Source of the DNA: Saccharicrinis carchari
GTDB lineage: Bacteria; Bacteroidota; Bacteroidia; Bacteroidales; Marinilabiliaceae
DNA: 64,000 nucleotides
Reading direction: 5' to 3'
NCBI RefSeq assembly: GCF_900182605.1
Contig: NZ_FXTB01000003.1
Coordinates: 1-64,000, forward strand
Positions 37,016 to 46,450 of this stretch are shown here, in pieces. Under the pieces are notes generated by a model that was not told where the DNA came from, ran no database searches, and saw only the letters and a program-made list of their open reading frames with translations. Position numbers and translations under genes: made by a program. How positions within the stretch are numbered: the first letter of the stretch is position 1; the number at the start of each line of letters is the position of its first letter.

Positions 37016-38800
37016 TTAAAAATTAGAAGAGGTTTGAACGTCCCACCAAAGTCTGGTACCTTGCAAATCTGGTCCGCCCAATGCTTCCAGTCCTGATTCT
37101 GCAATATCAGCCTGAGTTGCTGGATCGTTGTCACCGGGGAACGGTATTCTGCGAATGATATCGCCGGCTTCGATAGAGCCATCCCCATCATCGTGCAGAA
37201 CAGGAAATATTTTGGGGTAGCCCGTACGTCGAATATCCGTCCATGCTCCAAAAGAATACGGAAAACCGGCAATATATTTTTGGGTCATAATTTTTTCAAG
37301 TTTCGTTTCATTATCTTCACCATCATTCCATTTTACACCAATTTTAGTTAGGCTTGTAAGGCTGTAGCGATCATTGTAGGGGTCTTCGTAAACAAAATCA
37401 ATTGCCTGCTCTCGCGACATATATTCATCTATCTGATTAACATATTGGCTATTGAATCGCTCTCCCTCATATGCGTTTTTAATCCCCTCCTCATAAAAAA
37501 ACTGAGCGCTCCCACCCATATTCCAGCCTCGAAGAGCTCCCTCTGCTCGCAGAAACAAAACCTCGGCATATTTCATGATGTAGAGCGGCGTTAAGGATAT
37601 AGTTTGTTGATCAACCCTGGAGTAGGCCGTTCTGAAATTTACGTCATAGGCCTGTCCTTCGAGCATCCTGATTCCGGAACGCAGGCCAATAACCATGCTG
37701 TCCGTTTCCAGAAATTTACTTTCATCGTTCTTATTGAATATCCTGCCTTGATTTTTATTAAAAGCAAACTCCAAAAAAGGATGATCCAAACTCTTCATGA
37801 TGCTCTCGAACGACGCATTCAACCTTGTGTCATTCCAAAGGTTTGAAATGGTTGCTAATGGGTGTGAAAATCCAAGATAAAGCGTATTTAGCATAAATTG
37901 CTCCACCGGGCTCTCGATAACACCGGAAGCTACCGCTTCCTCGGCCCACTGTTGTGCCAATGGCGGGTTAACTTTTACAATATGCATGGCCATCCGCAAT
38001 TTCAACGAATTGGCAAAACCAATCCAATGCCTTATGTCGCGATTATCCAAACTCGAAATTAAATCGTACTGATACATAGCTCCCTGTACGGCCGATTTGT
38101 ACCAATCCGGCCGATTGTCGAAATTTTTAAGACATGCGACCACCGTATCGATGTTCGATACAATATTCTTGTAGATAAGCTCAACCGGATTATAAGTAAA
38201 AGGAGATGTTTGGATGTTGTTTTTGTAATCGGCATAAGGAAAAGGGCCATAGATATCAGCAACCTCCTGGGCTGAATAATTATAGATCATCAATGCCATA
38301 GCCTTAATCTCGGGCACCGAATCAATTTGAGGATGGTTTAACACGGGTACGATTGCATTTTTAACCTGAATAAACGATCCCATGGCTCCGCCATTAAAAT
38401 CCTGACTGTCGTAGTACGTGGAGGTCATACGTCCGCCAAAATTTTGTGGAAGACACATGTAGCCGGCATAATTATCTACCTCCAGGCTAAACTGATATTG
38501 GTATGCGTGCGGCCCGGGCAATTCGCCATTTTTGCCGCCTCTCATGTTATATTGTGCCGGGATAAATTGACCTAAGGTTCCCTTTTTACGTAACGAGTCC
38601 ATAGCCGAATTTAAACCCTCCTGTGTAATATCGATGTGGTAATTAATGCTATCGGCATTGCCGCGGAAAACTTCTGTTTCGCCTTCAATAGTGCCTTCGG
38701 TGAGCTCTCCCCCAAACTCTTCGTCTTCGAAGAGGCAGGAGGGAAGTCCTATAATACAGGCCATGGCAACAATGTAGAAATGAACAACTGTTTTTTTCAT
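37016..38800 (-). CDS. SusD-family surface glycan-binding lipoprotein (SusD-like 2 type)
   Basis: The protein has 594 residues from the ATG at 38800 (MKKTVVHFYIVAMACIIGLPSC), a lipoprotein signal with Cys22; the frame from 38821 adds seven residues. MALMIYNYSAQEVADIYGPFPYADY, LIYKNIVSNIDTVVACLKNF, WIGFANSLKLRMAMHIVKVNP and the C-terminal YIAGFPYSFGAWTDIRRTGYPK are landmarks of the SusD/RagB superfamily, subgroup SusD-like 2. It binds glycan at the outer face of the outer membrane and forms the lid of the SusC transporter. It lies 37 bp after the susC stop codon and is surely cotranscribed. The glycan specificity is suggested only by the downstream endoglycosidase and sialidase. Confidence 0.9.
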   Translation of the reverse strand: MKKTVVHFYIVAMACIIGLPSCLFEDEEFGGELTEGTIEGETEVFRGNADSINYHIDITQEGLNSAMDSLRKKGTLGQFIPAQYNMRGGKNGELPGPHAYQYQFSLEVDNYAGYMCLPQNFGGRMTSTYYDSQDFNGGAMGSFIQVKNAIVPVLNHPQIDSVPEIKAMALMIYNYSAQEVADIYGPFPYADYKNNIQTSPFTYNPVELIYKNIVSNIDTVVACLKNFDNRPDWYKSAVQGAMYQYDLISSLDNRDIRHWIGFANSLKLRMAMHIVKVNPPLAQQWAEEAVASGVIESPVEQFMLNTLYLGFSHPLATISNLWNDTRLNASFESIMKSLDHPFLEFAFNKNQGRIFNKNDESKFLETDSMVIGLRSGIRMLEGQAYDVNFRTAYSRVDQQTISLTPLYIMKYAEVLFLRAEGALRGWNMGGSAQFFYEEGIKNAYEGERFNSQYVNQIDEYMSREQAIDFVYEDPYNDRYSLTSLTKIGVKWNDGEDNETKLEKIMTQKYIAGFPYSFGAWTDIRRTGYPKIFPVLHDDGDGSIEAGDIIRRIPFPGDNDPATQADIAESGLEALGGPDLQGTRLWWDVQTSSNF

Positions 38801-38837
38801 GATGATTTTATCTATTATCATATTCCTGATTTAATCT

Positions 38838-41800
38838 TTAAAATTTAACGGATACTGACATACCGTACGAACGTGCCGTTGGCATGTTAAAAATATCGAA
38901 TCCACCCAGACTGTTTTGCGACGACAGTGAAGTTTCGGGGTCTATCGGCGCATCGTTGTACAAAAAGAATAAATTACGCCCAATAGCAGATAGGGTTAAA
39001 TCCTTTGTTTTTCCAAACAAGTCTTTGAATCGGTAGCCCAACGAAACCTCCTTCATGCGGAAGTTAGTGGCATCATATACATATTGGGTAGCGTTAATAT
39101 CGCCCCCAATACCTTCATAATACTTTTGAATGGGAGCCAATTGGCCATCGGGCAAGCGCATGGCCGGATGCTCATCCCCTTCGTCATCCTCGAAAACAAG
39201 TTCCGGGTTTTGATCAGCCAGCAACCTGTCGGCACCCGAACGCGTGGAGAGTCCCAGCTTGTCCAAATATGCTTCGGTAAACGAAACCACTTTACCCCCT
39301 ACTTTACCATCTACCAAAAAGTAGAGCGACCAGTTTTTATAGGAGAAGGTGTTATTCCACCCCAATTGGTAAGGCGAATTCATATTACCGATGAACTTAC
39401 CAAACTTGTCGGAACTTAACAAAGGTCGCCCCTCTCCGTTAATCACAACACTTCCATCTTCGTTTCGCTTAAAGTCGGTTGCATACAGGTCGCCATAACT
39501 TCCGCCTTGCTTGTACCGAATCTGGAATTTACCCCCAAATCCAATTTGCTGGGCAATCAATGCCTCTTTGCCGTCCTCCTTGTATGTTTCCTCAATCTTG
39601 TTGCTGTTATAAGCAAAATTTACCCCTGTTTTCCAAAGTAAATCCTTGGTTAGATTCAAGGAGTAGGTCAGGGTGGTTTCAACTCCCTGATTTCGGATAA
39701 CACCCGTATTTACGGGCTTGGAATATCCGCCCGACCCTACGATCAGGTAACTGTTGTTCAGGGTAGAATTATAATAGGTAACATCCCAACTTAATGCATT
39801 TCTGAAAAACGATACGTCAAAGCCGGTTTCGAAGGATTTTGAAACTTCGGGGATGGGGTTGTCAAAAAAAGCATACGGCGATGGCGTAACGCCCCCTGTA
39901 ACCAGGTTCACATTGCTGGATGCGTACATAATATTTGGTATGGAGTTACCCACCTCACTGTACGAAGCACGCACTTTCAGATAGTTCCAAAATTCTGGTA
40001 AGGAAATCATTTCGTGCATCAAAACATTGGCGCCAAACGAAAAATATCCGTAATTATCCGCTACATCCCTATCTTTAAATTGCGTAAAGGCGCGGTACCA
40101 GTCTCTCCGGTAGCTTCCTTCAACAAAAGCAAAGTCCTTGTACCCCAACTGTCCGGTAAAAAATAAGCCTTCGTCCCAGTTAATTGATTTAGAGAAAGAG
40201 CGGCTGGAACCGGCTCCGGCCCTTGGGTCGAAGATATTTATTGCAGTGGGCACGCGCATCAAAGAATAATCATAGGCTGTTGCATTTTCGAAAATACCCC
40301 TTGAGTTGCCCGTGATTTTATGGGCTGAATAACCCGCACTCGCTGAAACGGTGTAATCGCCAAATGTTTTATCGTAATTCAACATTCCATCCAAGTAAAA
40401 CTCATGCGACTTCCTGTTCCATTCTCCATAAACACCTCTATCCATCATACTGTTAGGATACTGTGTGGTAGCTCCTCGTTCGTCGGTAGTACTCGAGGCC
40501 GATCGGTCAATACTAAATCGGGCCTGTGCGTTTAGCCCTTCGGTGAGCTTAACATTGGTTGAGATATATCCATACACACGATCTTCCTGGTCTCTACGGT
40601 TATTCTGATTGATTAACCAATATGGGTTGTTCTGGTCGGGTGCATCAAACAACCAGTTTTGTCTTGTTCCGCTCAACTCCACAGGCTCATAAACCCATTT
40701 ATATAATCCTTTTTCAGGATCTACAAGAACAAGGTGTTTAGAAGACTCAGAATTTGACATCCAGGTGGCATCGTCTATTTTGTATTTATTTTTATAAAAG
40801 TTCATGTCCGTATTCCTGGGCGAAGTATATAGGTGATAAAGCGGGTTTTGGTTGGTTCCACCACCAGGTCGGTTTTTCGTTGACTGGTTCACATAGTTGA
40901 TAGATACATCCACATTCAAGATATCTTTGAACAACGAATAACTTTGGCGGAATGCGATTGTATTCCTTGTAAAATTATTGTTCTCTATCATACCGTTTGA
41001 TGTGGTATTTCCATAGGAAAAATAAGATAAGATATTCTTGGTACCACCACTTAATGACACGGAGGTGTTATAGGTGCTTCCGGTTCTAAAGAAATCCTTT
41101 ATATAATCCTGCGGTGTGTTTGTTAAGCCTTCCACCTCCAATTCTTCCGGTGTCATCGAGGATATTTTGTTTCCCCAGCTATTGGCCGATATCTTGGCAG
41201 GGTCGGTATTTAAATTGATACCTGCCCCGTATTGATCCTGCAATTCGGGCAAAAGCATGGGATCTTCAAAAGTAACATTTGAAGAAACGCTCACGGACAA
41301 TGTGCCCTCTTTACCTTTTTTGGTAGTAATCATAATTACACCGTTAGAGGCGGCACTCCCGTACAGGGCTGCCGCATTGGCTCCCTTTAGCACGTTAATA
41401 TTCTCTATATCGTCGGGGTTGATGGACGATAGGGCATCGGCTCCTTCCGTAGAAAAACCATATCCCATTTCGCTTCCGCCTCCAATTCCTCTTTGGTTTT
41501 TTACCGGGTTCGACATGGGTACACCATCCACCACAATAAGCGGCGTGTTATTTCCCAAAATAGACTTGTTCCCCCTGAGCAATATTTTAGAGGCACCACC
41601 TGCGCCCCCAACGTTTGGGGTAATTTTAAGACCGGCAGCTTTTCCCTGCAATGAATTGATGAAAGATGCGTCCTGCACCCGCATCAAATCTTCATTATCC
41701 ATACTTTGGGTAGCATAGGTTAGCGATTTGGCTTTACGTTCGATACCCATCGCTGTAACTACCACCTCTCCCAATTGCTCCGTTGAATCTTGCAGGACAA

Positions 41801-42365
41801 TTTTATAAAAAGATGATTCTCCCACGATGATCTCCTGTTGCTCGAAACCTATAAAAGAAACTACTAAAGTTTCACCCTCCGCTACATCCAAGGTAAACTC
41901 ACCGTTAAAATTGGTGATGGTACCATCTGTTGTAGTACCTTTTACCATTACTGTTGCACCAACAACAGGTTCTCCATTTTTATCCGTAATAGTTCCGGTT
42001 ATTGTACGCTTAGCCTGATCAACGCGATACAGCACTACATTCTCGTCTTTTACTTCATAATTGATACCTTTATCGTTAAAAATAATATTGAGCAATTCAG
42101 GGATTGTCTTACTTTCGGCATGAACGCTGATTTTACTATCCACATTAACCTGGTTTCGATTGTACGTAAAATAATATCCGCTCTTTTTTTCGATGGTAGA
42201 TAAGACTTCCCCTAATGATAGATTTTCCAAATCCAATGTTATTCGGACAACCTGTGAATCCAGTATACTGTTATTGGACAGTATAGTACCCGGCAACCAC
42301 AGGCATAACAGCACAGTTGTTATAACCTTGGATATTGCAGAACAATTAACATTCATAATTTTCAC
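38838..42365 (-). CDS. SusC-family TonB-dependent outer-membrane transporter with STN signalling domain
   Basis: The protein has 1175 residues. Signal peptide (1-30); STN domain (about 40-112, VRITLDLENLSLGEVLSTIE) that contacts a FecR partner in the periplasm; carboxypeptidase-regulatory-like beta sandwich (121-192, ITGTITDKNGEPVVGATVMV); the SusC signature LGEVVVTAMG (198-207); plug domain (GKAAGLKITPNVGGAG, then GVPMSN and INVLKGANAAALYGSAASNG); and a 22-strand barrel ending ARSYGMSVSVKF with a terminal Phe. It imports oligosaccharides released at the surface and, through STN, signals to the adjacent FecR and sigma. The start could also be the ATG nine bases later. It is 48 bp downstream of the fecR-like gene. 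Confidence 0.95.
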   Translation of the reverse strand: MKIMNVNCSAISKVITTVLLCLWLPGTILSNNSILDSQVVRITLDLENLSLGEVLSTIEKKSGYYFTYNRNQVNVDSKISVHAESKTIPELLNIIFNDKGINYEVKDENVVLYRVDQAKRTITGTITDKNGEPVVGATVMVKGTTTDGTITNFNGEFTLDVAEGETLVVSFIGFEQQEIIVGESSFYKIVLQDSTEQLGEVVVTAMGIERKAKSLTYATQSMDNEDLMRVQDASFINSLQGKAAGLKITPNVGGAGGASKILLRGNKSILGNNTPLIVVDGVPMSNPVKNQRGIGGGSEMGYGFSTEGADALSSINPDDIENINVLKGANAAALYGSAASNGVIMITTKKGKEGTLSVSVSSNVTFEDPMLLPELQDQYGAGINLNTDPAKISANSWGNKISSMTPEELEVEGLTNTPQDYIKDFFRTGSTYNTSVSLSGGTKNILSYFSYGNTTSNGMIENNNFTRNTIAFRQSYSLFKDILNVDVSINYVNQSTKNRPGGGTNQNPLYHLYTSPRNTDMNFYKNKYKIDDATWMSNSESSKHLVLVDPEKGLYKWVYEPVELSGTRQNWLFDAPDQNNPYWLINQNNRRDQEDRVYGYISTNVKLTEGLNAQARFSIDRSASSTTDERGATTQYPNSMMDRGVYGEWNRKSHEFYLDGMLNYDKTFGDYTVSASAGYSAHKITGNSRGIFENATAYDYSLMRVPTAINIFDPRAGAGSSRSFSKSINWDEGLFFTGQLGYKDFAFVEGSYRRDWYRAFTQFKDRDVADNYGYFSFGANVLMHEMISLPEFWNYLKVRASYSEVGNSIPNIMYASSNVNLVTGGVTPSPYAFFDNPIPEVSKSFETGFDVSFFRNALSWDVTYYNSTLNNSYLIVGSGGYSKPVNTGVIRNQGVETTLTYSLNLTKDLLWKTGVNFAYNSNKIEETYKEDGKEALIAQQIGFGGKFQIRYKQGGSYGDLYATDFKRNEDGSVVINGEGRPLLSSDKFGKFIGNMNSPYQLGWNNTFSYKNWSLYFLVDGKVGGKVVSFTEAYLDKLGLSTRSGADRLLADQNPELVFEDDEGDEHPAMRLPDGQLAPIQKYYEGIGGDINATQYVYDATNFRMKEVSLGYRFKDLFGKTKDLTLSAIGRNLFFLYNDAPIDPETSLSSQNSLGGFDIFNMPTARSYGMSVSVKF

Positions 42366-42413
42366 TGTTTAATTTATTGGTGTATTGTAAGTTAGTATTA
42401 AGCAATTCAAAAA

Positions 42414-43457
42414 TTATTTTTCCCTAAAAAGGATAACTTGATTATTTTGTATTTCATAATCAAATTCTCCTGTTCTTTTCAAAAGGTCGAGCATTTGGTT
42501 TAGTGTAACTCCTGCCTGTGCCCTACTGTTATATCGCTCGGTTTTGAGCGCAGCATCCCTGATAACAATCTGAACATCATATTGCCGTTCAAGATTCTTA
42601 ACTATTTCCTCTAAAGTTTCATCAATAAATACTAGTTCTCCCGAAATCCAGTTTTCTGTAGCTACAGCGTTGGTCGCTTGTATCGTTGCAAAGCCATTGA
42701 CATTTGAATAGGATATAATATCGTTAGGGTAAAGAATCATTCGTTCATTTTGGCCGTCCCCGCCATTCCGCGATGCGACCTCAACCTTACCTTCTTTCAA
42801 AAATACTCTGGATGCTTCCTTTGGATATGCCTTAAAGTTAAATTTGGTGCCGAGTACCTTTACCTCCAGCTCATCGCTATGCACCACAAATGGATGATTA
42901 GTATTTTTTGTGACATCGAAAAAGCCTTCGCCTTCCAATAAAACAAGGCGGGTGTCTTTAGCAAAATTTTGGGGGTATGAGAGTTTACTCTCCGAGTTTA
43001 ACCATACCTTGGTGCCATCGCTTAGGGTTACAGATGCACGGTTGCCTCTTTGCACTTCTATAACATTAAGCTCTCCGGAGGCGGGAAACACCATTTGCCA
43101 AATATTGGCCGTTAAAAGTATAACGATAATGGCGGCTGCCACATTCTTACTCCACGAAATAAACTTGGTACGAGAAAACAAAACACGTTTTGTGGCTTTA
43201 TTATGGCTGCTATCAAAACTGTGCGTTTGTGAGGTGGTATTATTTTTCTTTTCCAATTCCATTTTAAGCAGGGCAAAAGCTTCGCTTAGCGCTTGTGGCT
43301 CCGCAAACTGAAATTCTTTTTTCAATGCCCACATTCTTTCTAATTCAAAAAGCCATTCGGCATTTGCTTTGTTCATCGACATCCACAACTCAATCTCTTC
43401 CAACTCTTTAGAAGTGGATTGGCCATTAAGGAAACGAAATAATAATTGATCTTCCAT
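42414..43457 (-). CDS. FecR-family anti-sigma factor
   Basis: The protein has 347 residues from the ATG at 43457 (MEDQLLFRFLNGQ); the frame from 43490 adds eleven residues before the typical start. The N-terminal cytoplasmic segment (to about 88) has the anti-sigma pattern LLFRFLNGQSTSKELEEIELWM. One membrane helix is at about 90-108 (VAAAIIVILLTANIWQMV). The periplasmic part has the FecR core (GNRASVTLSDGTKVWLNSES, LEGEGFFDVTKNTNHPFVVH) and a C-terminal DUF4974 domain that resembles STN (ETLEEIVKNLERQYDVQIVI). It holds the adjacent ECF sigma until SusC STN signals. The gene lies between sigma and susC. Confidence 0.95.
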   Translation of the reverse strand: MEDQLLFRFLNGQSTSKELEEIELWMSMNKANAEWLFELERMWALKKEFQFAEPQALSEAFALLKMELEKKNNTTSQTHSFDSSHNKATKRVLFSRTKFISWSKNVAAAIIVILLTANIWQMVFPASGELNVIEVQRGNRASVTLSDGTKVWLNSESKLSYPQNFAKDTRLVLLEGEGFFDVTKNTNHPFVVHSDELEVKVLGTKFNFKAYPKEASRVFLKEGKVEVASRNGGDGQNERMILYPNDIISYSNVNGFATIQATNAVATENWISGELVFIDETLEEIVKNLERQYDVQIVIRDAALKTERYNSRAQAGVTLNQMLDLLKRTGEFDYEIQNNQVILFREK

Positions 43458-43522
43458 ACGTATTATTTTGTGCATACATATGAAAGACACCTGTGCACAA
43501 ATAAACTACGTAGTAGAAATGC

Positions 43523-44221
43523 TTATTTATTAAAATATAATAAAAAAAGAAGAAAAAAGATGTCGCTCAAATCTTTTCGTAGAAAGAGGAAGCCTTTGTA
43601 GATGTGGGTTTCAACCGTTCTGACCGAAATATCCATTTGCTCGCTAATTTCTTTTTGAGCCAAATCCTGAAATAAAAATAAACGGCATGCTTCGGCAGTG
43701 CGTGGGGGAAGCTTTTCCAAAGAGGCTTCAATGGTTTCGTAAATATCTTTTGTATAAAGATTTTGAAGACTCTCGTTATTGTCTGACGATAACTGAAAGG
43801 CTTCTATCCGTTTTGTGGCAATACGGGTGAGTACATCACCTGCCACATTGTTGTGCCTAATAATATTAAGGCAGTTATTTTGCACCCATCGGTACAAATA
43901 AGCCTGAATATTTTTTGCCTGAATCGTTTTTCTTTTTTCCCAATAATTTACAAAAACTTCCTGAACTACATCTTTGGCGGAATCATCATCTATAAAACGG
44001 CATGCGTGTGCCATCAACTTGGGGTAATAAAAATCAAAAAATTCTTTGAAGGAGGTCATTTCAATTTCCTTTGCTATTTCAAGGTTCAGTTCGTCCACCC
44101 TCAGCTTTAGATGCGGTGTTTTTTTAATCTCCTCTTCTATCCACGCAAGTTCATTCTTATCGCAAAGCCCCTTGCAATATCTTTTTAATAGTTCATCGCT
44201 TATATCAATCCTCTTTTCCAT
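43523..44221 (-). CDS. ECF sigma factor with an unusual N-terminal FecR-like extension
   Basis: The protein has 232 residues. Sigma region 2 begins only at about residue 57 (FKEFFDFYYPKLMAHACRFI, DDSAKDVVQEVFVNYWEKRK), then region 4 (LEKLPPRTAEACRLFLFQDL, AQKEISEQMDISVRTVETHI). Most PUL-linked ECF factors start about ten residues before region 2, so there is an extra segment of about 45 residues. That segment (SDELLKRYCKGLCDKNELAW and on) aligns without gaps to the N-terminus of the neighbouring FecR, sharing LL, R, G, EL, IE and a later EL. An internal Met55 could be an alternative start. It directs transcription of this PUL after release from FecR. It starts 17 bp after the pcrB stop. Confidence 0.85.
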   Translation of the reverse strand: MEKRIDISDELLKRYCKGLCDKNELAWIEEEIKKTPHLKLRVDELNLEIAKEIEMTSFKEFFDFYYPKLMAHACRFIDDDSAKDVVQEVFVNYWEKRKTIQAKNIQAYLYRWVQNNCLNIIRHNNVAGDVLTRIATKRIEAFQLSSDNNESLQNLYTKDIYETIEASLEKLPPRTAEACRLFLFQDLAQKEISEQMDISVRTVETHIYKGFLFLRKDLSDIFFLLFLLYFNK

Positions 44222-44238
44222 AAAGCGTTATAAAAAAT

Positions 44239-44970
44239 TTAAAACGAATGGATAATTCTTTTAAAGTGGTGCAGCAATCCCATGTCCTTTTCAAACGCAT
44301 TGCCCACCACAATAACATCGGCCCCTGCCTGGCAGGCATCCTCAACCTTTTGGGCGGTGTCCAGTCCGCCGCCCACTATCAGGGGCACCTCAATATTCTT
44401 TTTTACGGCAGAAATCATTTCCTGTGGTACGTGTTCACGTGCACCGCTTCCTGCTTCGAGATAAATAAGTTTTTTACCTAACATTTCGCCGGCCATGGCG
44501 GTGGCCACGGCTATTTCGGTTTTGTTTGCCGGAATAGGTCGTGTTTGGCTCATATACTCTACCGATGTTGCTGTGCCTCCCTCTATTAAAATATACCCCG
44601 TAGAAATTACCTCGATGCCTGAAGTTTTTAAAAACGGAGCCGAGGCAACATGGTTACCGATAAGCAGTTCGGGGTTACGACCAGATATCAGGGAAAGAAA
44701 TAAAATACCATCGGCATTGGGACTGAGTTGCAACAAGCTGCCCGGAAACAAAACAACCGGTATGGTCATGCTCTCCTTTAACACTTTTACCACCGCATCC
44801 ACTTTGCCAGCCACCAAGCTACCTCCTACCAATATTATATCGGGGCTGGCACTCTCCATGGCGGTAATAATTCTGATTATATTTTCATGTGGGAACTTAT
44901 CAGGGTCAATAAGGACAGCAAATGTTTTTTTACCGCTGTTTGTTCTTCGTTGTATGGAGGATAATATCAT
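44239..44970 (-). CDS. pcrB: geranylgeranylglyceryl phosphate synthase family protein
   Basis: The protein has 243 residues, a TIM-barrel prenyltransferase that joins a polyprenyl diphosphate to glycerol-1-phosphate, a reaction best known from archaeal ether lipids. FAVLIDPDKFP, IILVGGSLV, VVLFPGSLLQLSPNADGILF, YLEAGSGAREHVP and PLIVGGGLDTAQKVEDACQA are family-wide motifs, the last two forming the phosphate-binding loops. Bacteroidota commonly carry this group II enzyme and its cellular role there is not settled. It is cytoplasmic. Only 17 bp separate it from the PUL sigma gene downstream, so basal transcription of the PUL regulator may come from this housekeeping gene. The symbol follows the bacterial name. 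Confidence 0.85.
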   Translation of the reverse strand: MILSSIQRRTNSGKKTFAVLIDPDKFPHENIIRIITAMESASPDIILVGGSLVAGKVDAVVKVLKESMTIPVVLFPGSLLQLSPNADGILFLSLISGRNPELLIGNHVASAPFLKTSGIEVISTGYILIEGGTATSVEYMSQTRPIPANKTEIAVATAMAGEMLGKKLIYLEAGSGAREHVPQEMISAVKKNIEVPLIVGGGLDTAQKVEDACQAGADVIVVGNAFEKDMGLLHHFKRIIHSF

Positions 44971-45059
44971 GGCGTAAATTTTGAAACCTACGAACAGTTA
45001 TTCTGCTAAAATTAGATTCAACTGCGAATGTAAGGAATTAGTTTTTCTTTAGGTCATAT

Positions 45060-45090
45060 TAAAAATAGAACTATTAATCAATAGTTCTAT
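45060..45090 (-). terminator. intrinsic terminator of the ssb-gldE-gldD-PPTase operon
   Basis: The perfect dyad ATAGAACTATT / AATAGTTCTAT with a 4-nt loop (45065-45090) is followed on the minus strand by TTTTTAATAT. It lies about 120 bp past the stop of the phosphopantetheinyl transferase gene. Confidence 0.7.
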
Positions 45091-45213
45091 CTATACCCCA
45101 ACCATATTCCATCTTAATATAAAAACGAAACACAATACTTCGCGAAACAACTTCCGGGTAAACCAATTGGAATGCATGTTGTGCATTTTCTACGAGGCTA
45201 AATTCAATGTATA

Positions 45214-45840
45214 TCAGCAATGATACACCAAGTAAAAGGCCGGTGTTGTTACATACTCAAAATCCATGGTATGGCAATCTTCAAAGTCAAAAGTGGCACG
45301 AATTGCTCCTTGCTTTTTTAATTGAAACGGATGACAGATGAAATTAATAGTAAAGATACTGTTTTTGCGGTCGTACATTTTATACATCGTTTCTTTCAGG
45401 CACCACATCATGGTGTAATACTCCACTTTTTTATCTTCCGGAATAAATAGCTCCTCCTGTGGACTCACAAAACGTTTATATACCCGCGCTACCCTTTCGG
45501 AGGGATATTCGATATCAATACCAGCAAATTCTCCTCTGGAAAACGCAACGGCCACGTACCCCTTGGTGTGGCTGATACTTATTTTAAAATCGGAGTTTTT
45601 AATCACCGGTTTTCCAGAATCAAGATAATCAATAACCGCATCAATGCCAAGGACTTCTTTAATGAGACATCGCGTAGCTAAAAATTCTTTTTTACGGCTT
45701 TCCAGTTTATAGGCGTTTACTTTGTCCCGGTCCTTTTGGTGCAAGTTCAGTTTTGAGAACAGCACATCCAAAGACTCTTTCATTTTCCATACCGCCACAG
45801 TGCCACCCGTATCTGTTTCTTTGTGAAGTAGTAAAGGCAT
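45214..45840 (-). CDS. 4'-phosphopantetheinyl transferase superfamily protein
   Basis: The protein has 208 residues of Sfp/AcpT type, which moves the phosphopantetheine arm of CoA onto carrier proteins. KISISHTKGYVAVAFS carries the substrate-binding SHT motif; FAGIDIEYPSERV gives the Mg-binding Asp and Glu; MMWCLKETMYKMY is the W-x-x-K-E-x-x-K helix. It is cytoplasmic. Its start is 3 bp after the gldD stop, so it is translated from the gldE-gldD message. This gene order (gldE, gldD, PPTase) recurs in Bacteroidota. Its carrier-protein target, fatty acid or secondary metabolism, cannot be told here. Confidence 0.85.
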   Translation of the reverse strand: MPLLLHKETDTGGTVAVWKMKESLDVLFSKLNLHQKDRDKVNAYKLESRKKEFLATRCLIKEVLGIDAVIDYLDSGKPVIKNSDFKISISHTKGYVAVAFSRGEFAGIDIEYPSERVARVYKRFVSPQEELFIPEDKKVEYYTMMWCLKETMYKMYDRKNSIFTINFICHPFQLKKQGAIRATFDFEDCHTMDFEYVTTPAFYLVYHC

Positions 45841-45843
45841 AAT

Positions 45844-46446
45844 TTATAGTTTGGGCATCTCTTTCCATTCAAAAGTTTCCATTAAATGGACAATATCCGT
45901 TTTAACAAAATCTATTACGGGTGCCAGGGAGTCCTTGTTAGGCACAGAATTAAAATATAAGGATCCGCGCACAAAATTGCGGACACTATCGGTTAAGTAA
46001 AACTGTACGGGCGAGGCGGCATCTCCCTTTATATCAAAGAGGGTACCATACACATTTTTATCGGCCGATATAAACAAACGCTCTGCTATGGCATCGGCTT
46101 TAACGGAATGCTTGTAAGCCAGCTTGCGGCTGTCTTCCAACATCTCATTTAAATTATTATCAACAGCTTTATAACTGATATGCAAAATACCGTTAAGATT
46201 TGGATAATTAATATTGTACCAATATTTTTCTCTTGTCTGGGGCTGCGCTCCATCGCCCACCTCGGTATAAACGGGTAGGTCAAAAGTGTAAGGTGATTTT
46301 TTGTTAAAAGGCTTATAATCATGTTCCGGAAATGCGATACGGTAATAACCACGCGGTTTGGGGGTACCATGCTGCTTGCATCCTGCCATAAAAATAATAG
46401 CCATTGTAAACATGGCTAATAAAACAATCTCCCTCTTCATAAGCAT
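45844..46446 (-). CDS. gldD: gliding motility lipoprotein GldD
   Basis: The protein has 200 residues. The lipoprotein signal ends in FMAGC (Cys23 from the first Met; the third codon is a second possible start). The mature part has PKPRGYYRIAFPEHDYKPF near the start, EKYWYNINYPNLNGILHISY in the middle, and AASPVQFYLTDSVRNFVRGS with LYFNSVPNKDSLAPVIDF near the end, all typical of GldD. GldD is an accessory factor of gliding/T9SS in Flavobacterium with an undefined mechanism, and it also occurs in non-gliding T9SS species. It starts 4 bp after gldE. The T9SS cargo genes elsewhere in this window fit this. Confidence 0.9.
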   Translation of the reverse strand: MLMKREIVLLAMFTMAIIFMAGCKQHGTPKPRGYYRIAFPEHDYKPFNKKSPYTFDLPVYTEVGDGAQPQTREKYWYNINYPNLNGILHISYKAVDNNLNEMLEDSRKLAYKHSVKADAIAERLFISADKNVYGTLFDIKGDAASPVQFYLTDSVRNFVRGSLYFNSVPNKDSLAPVIDFVKTDIVHLMETFEWKEMPKL

Positions 46447-46450
46447 ATTT

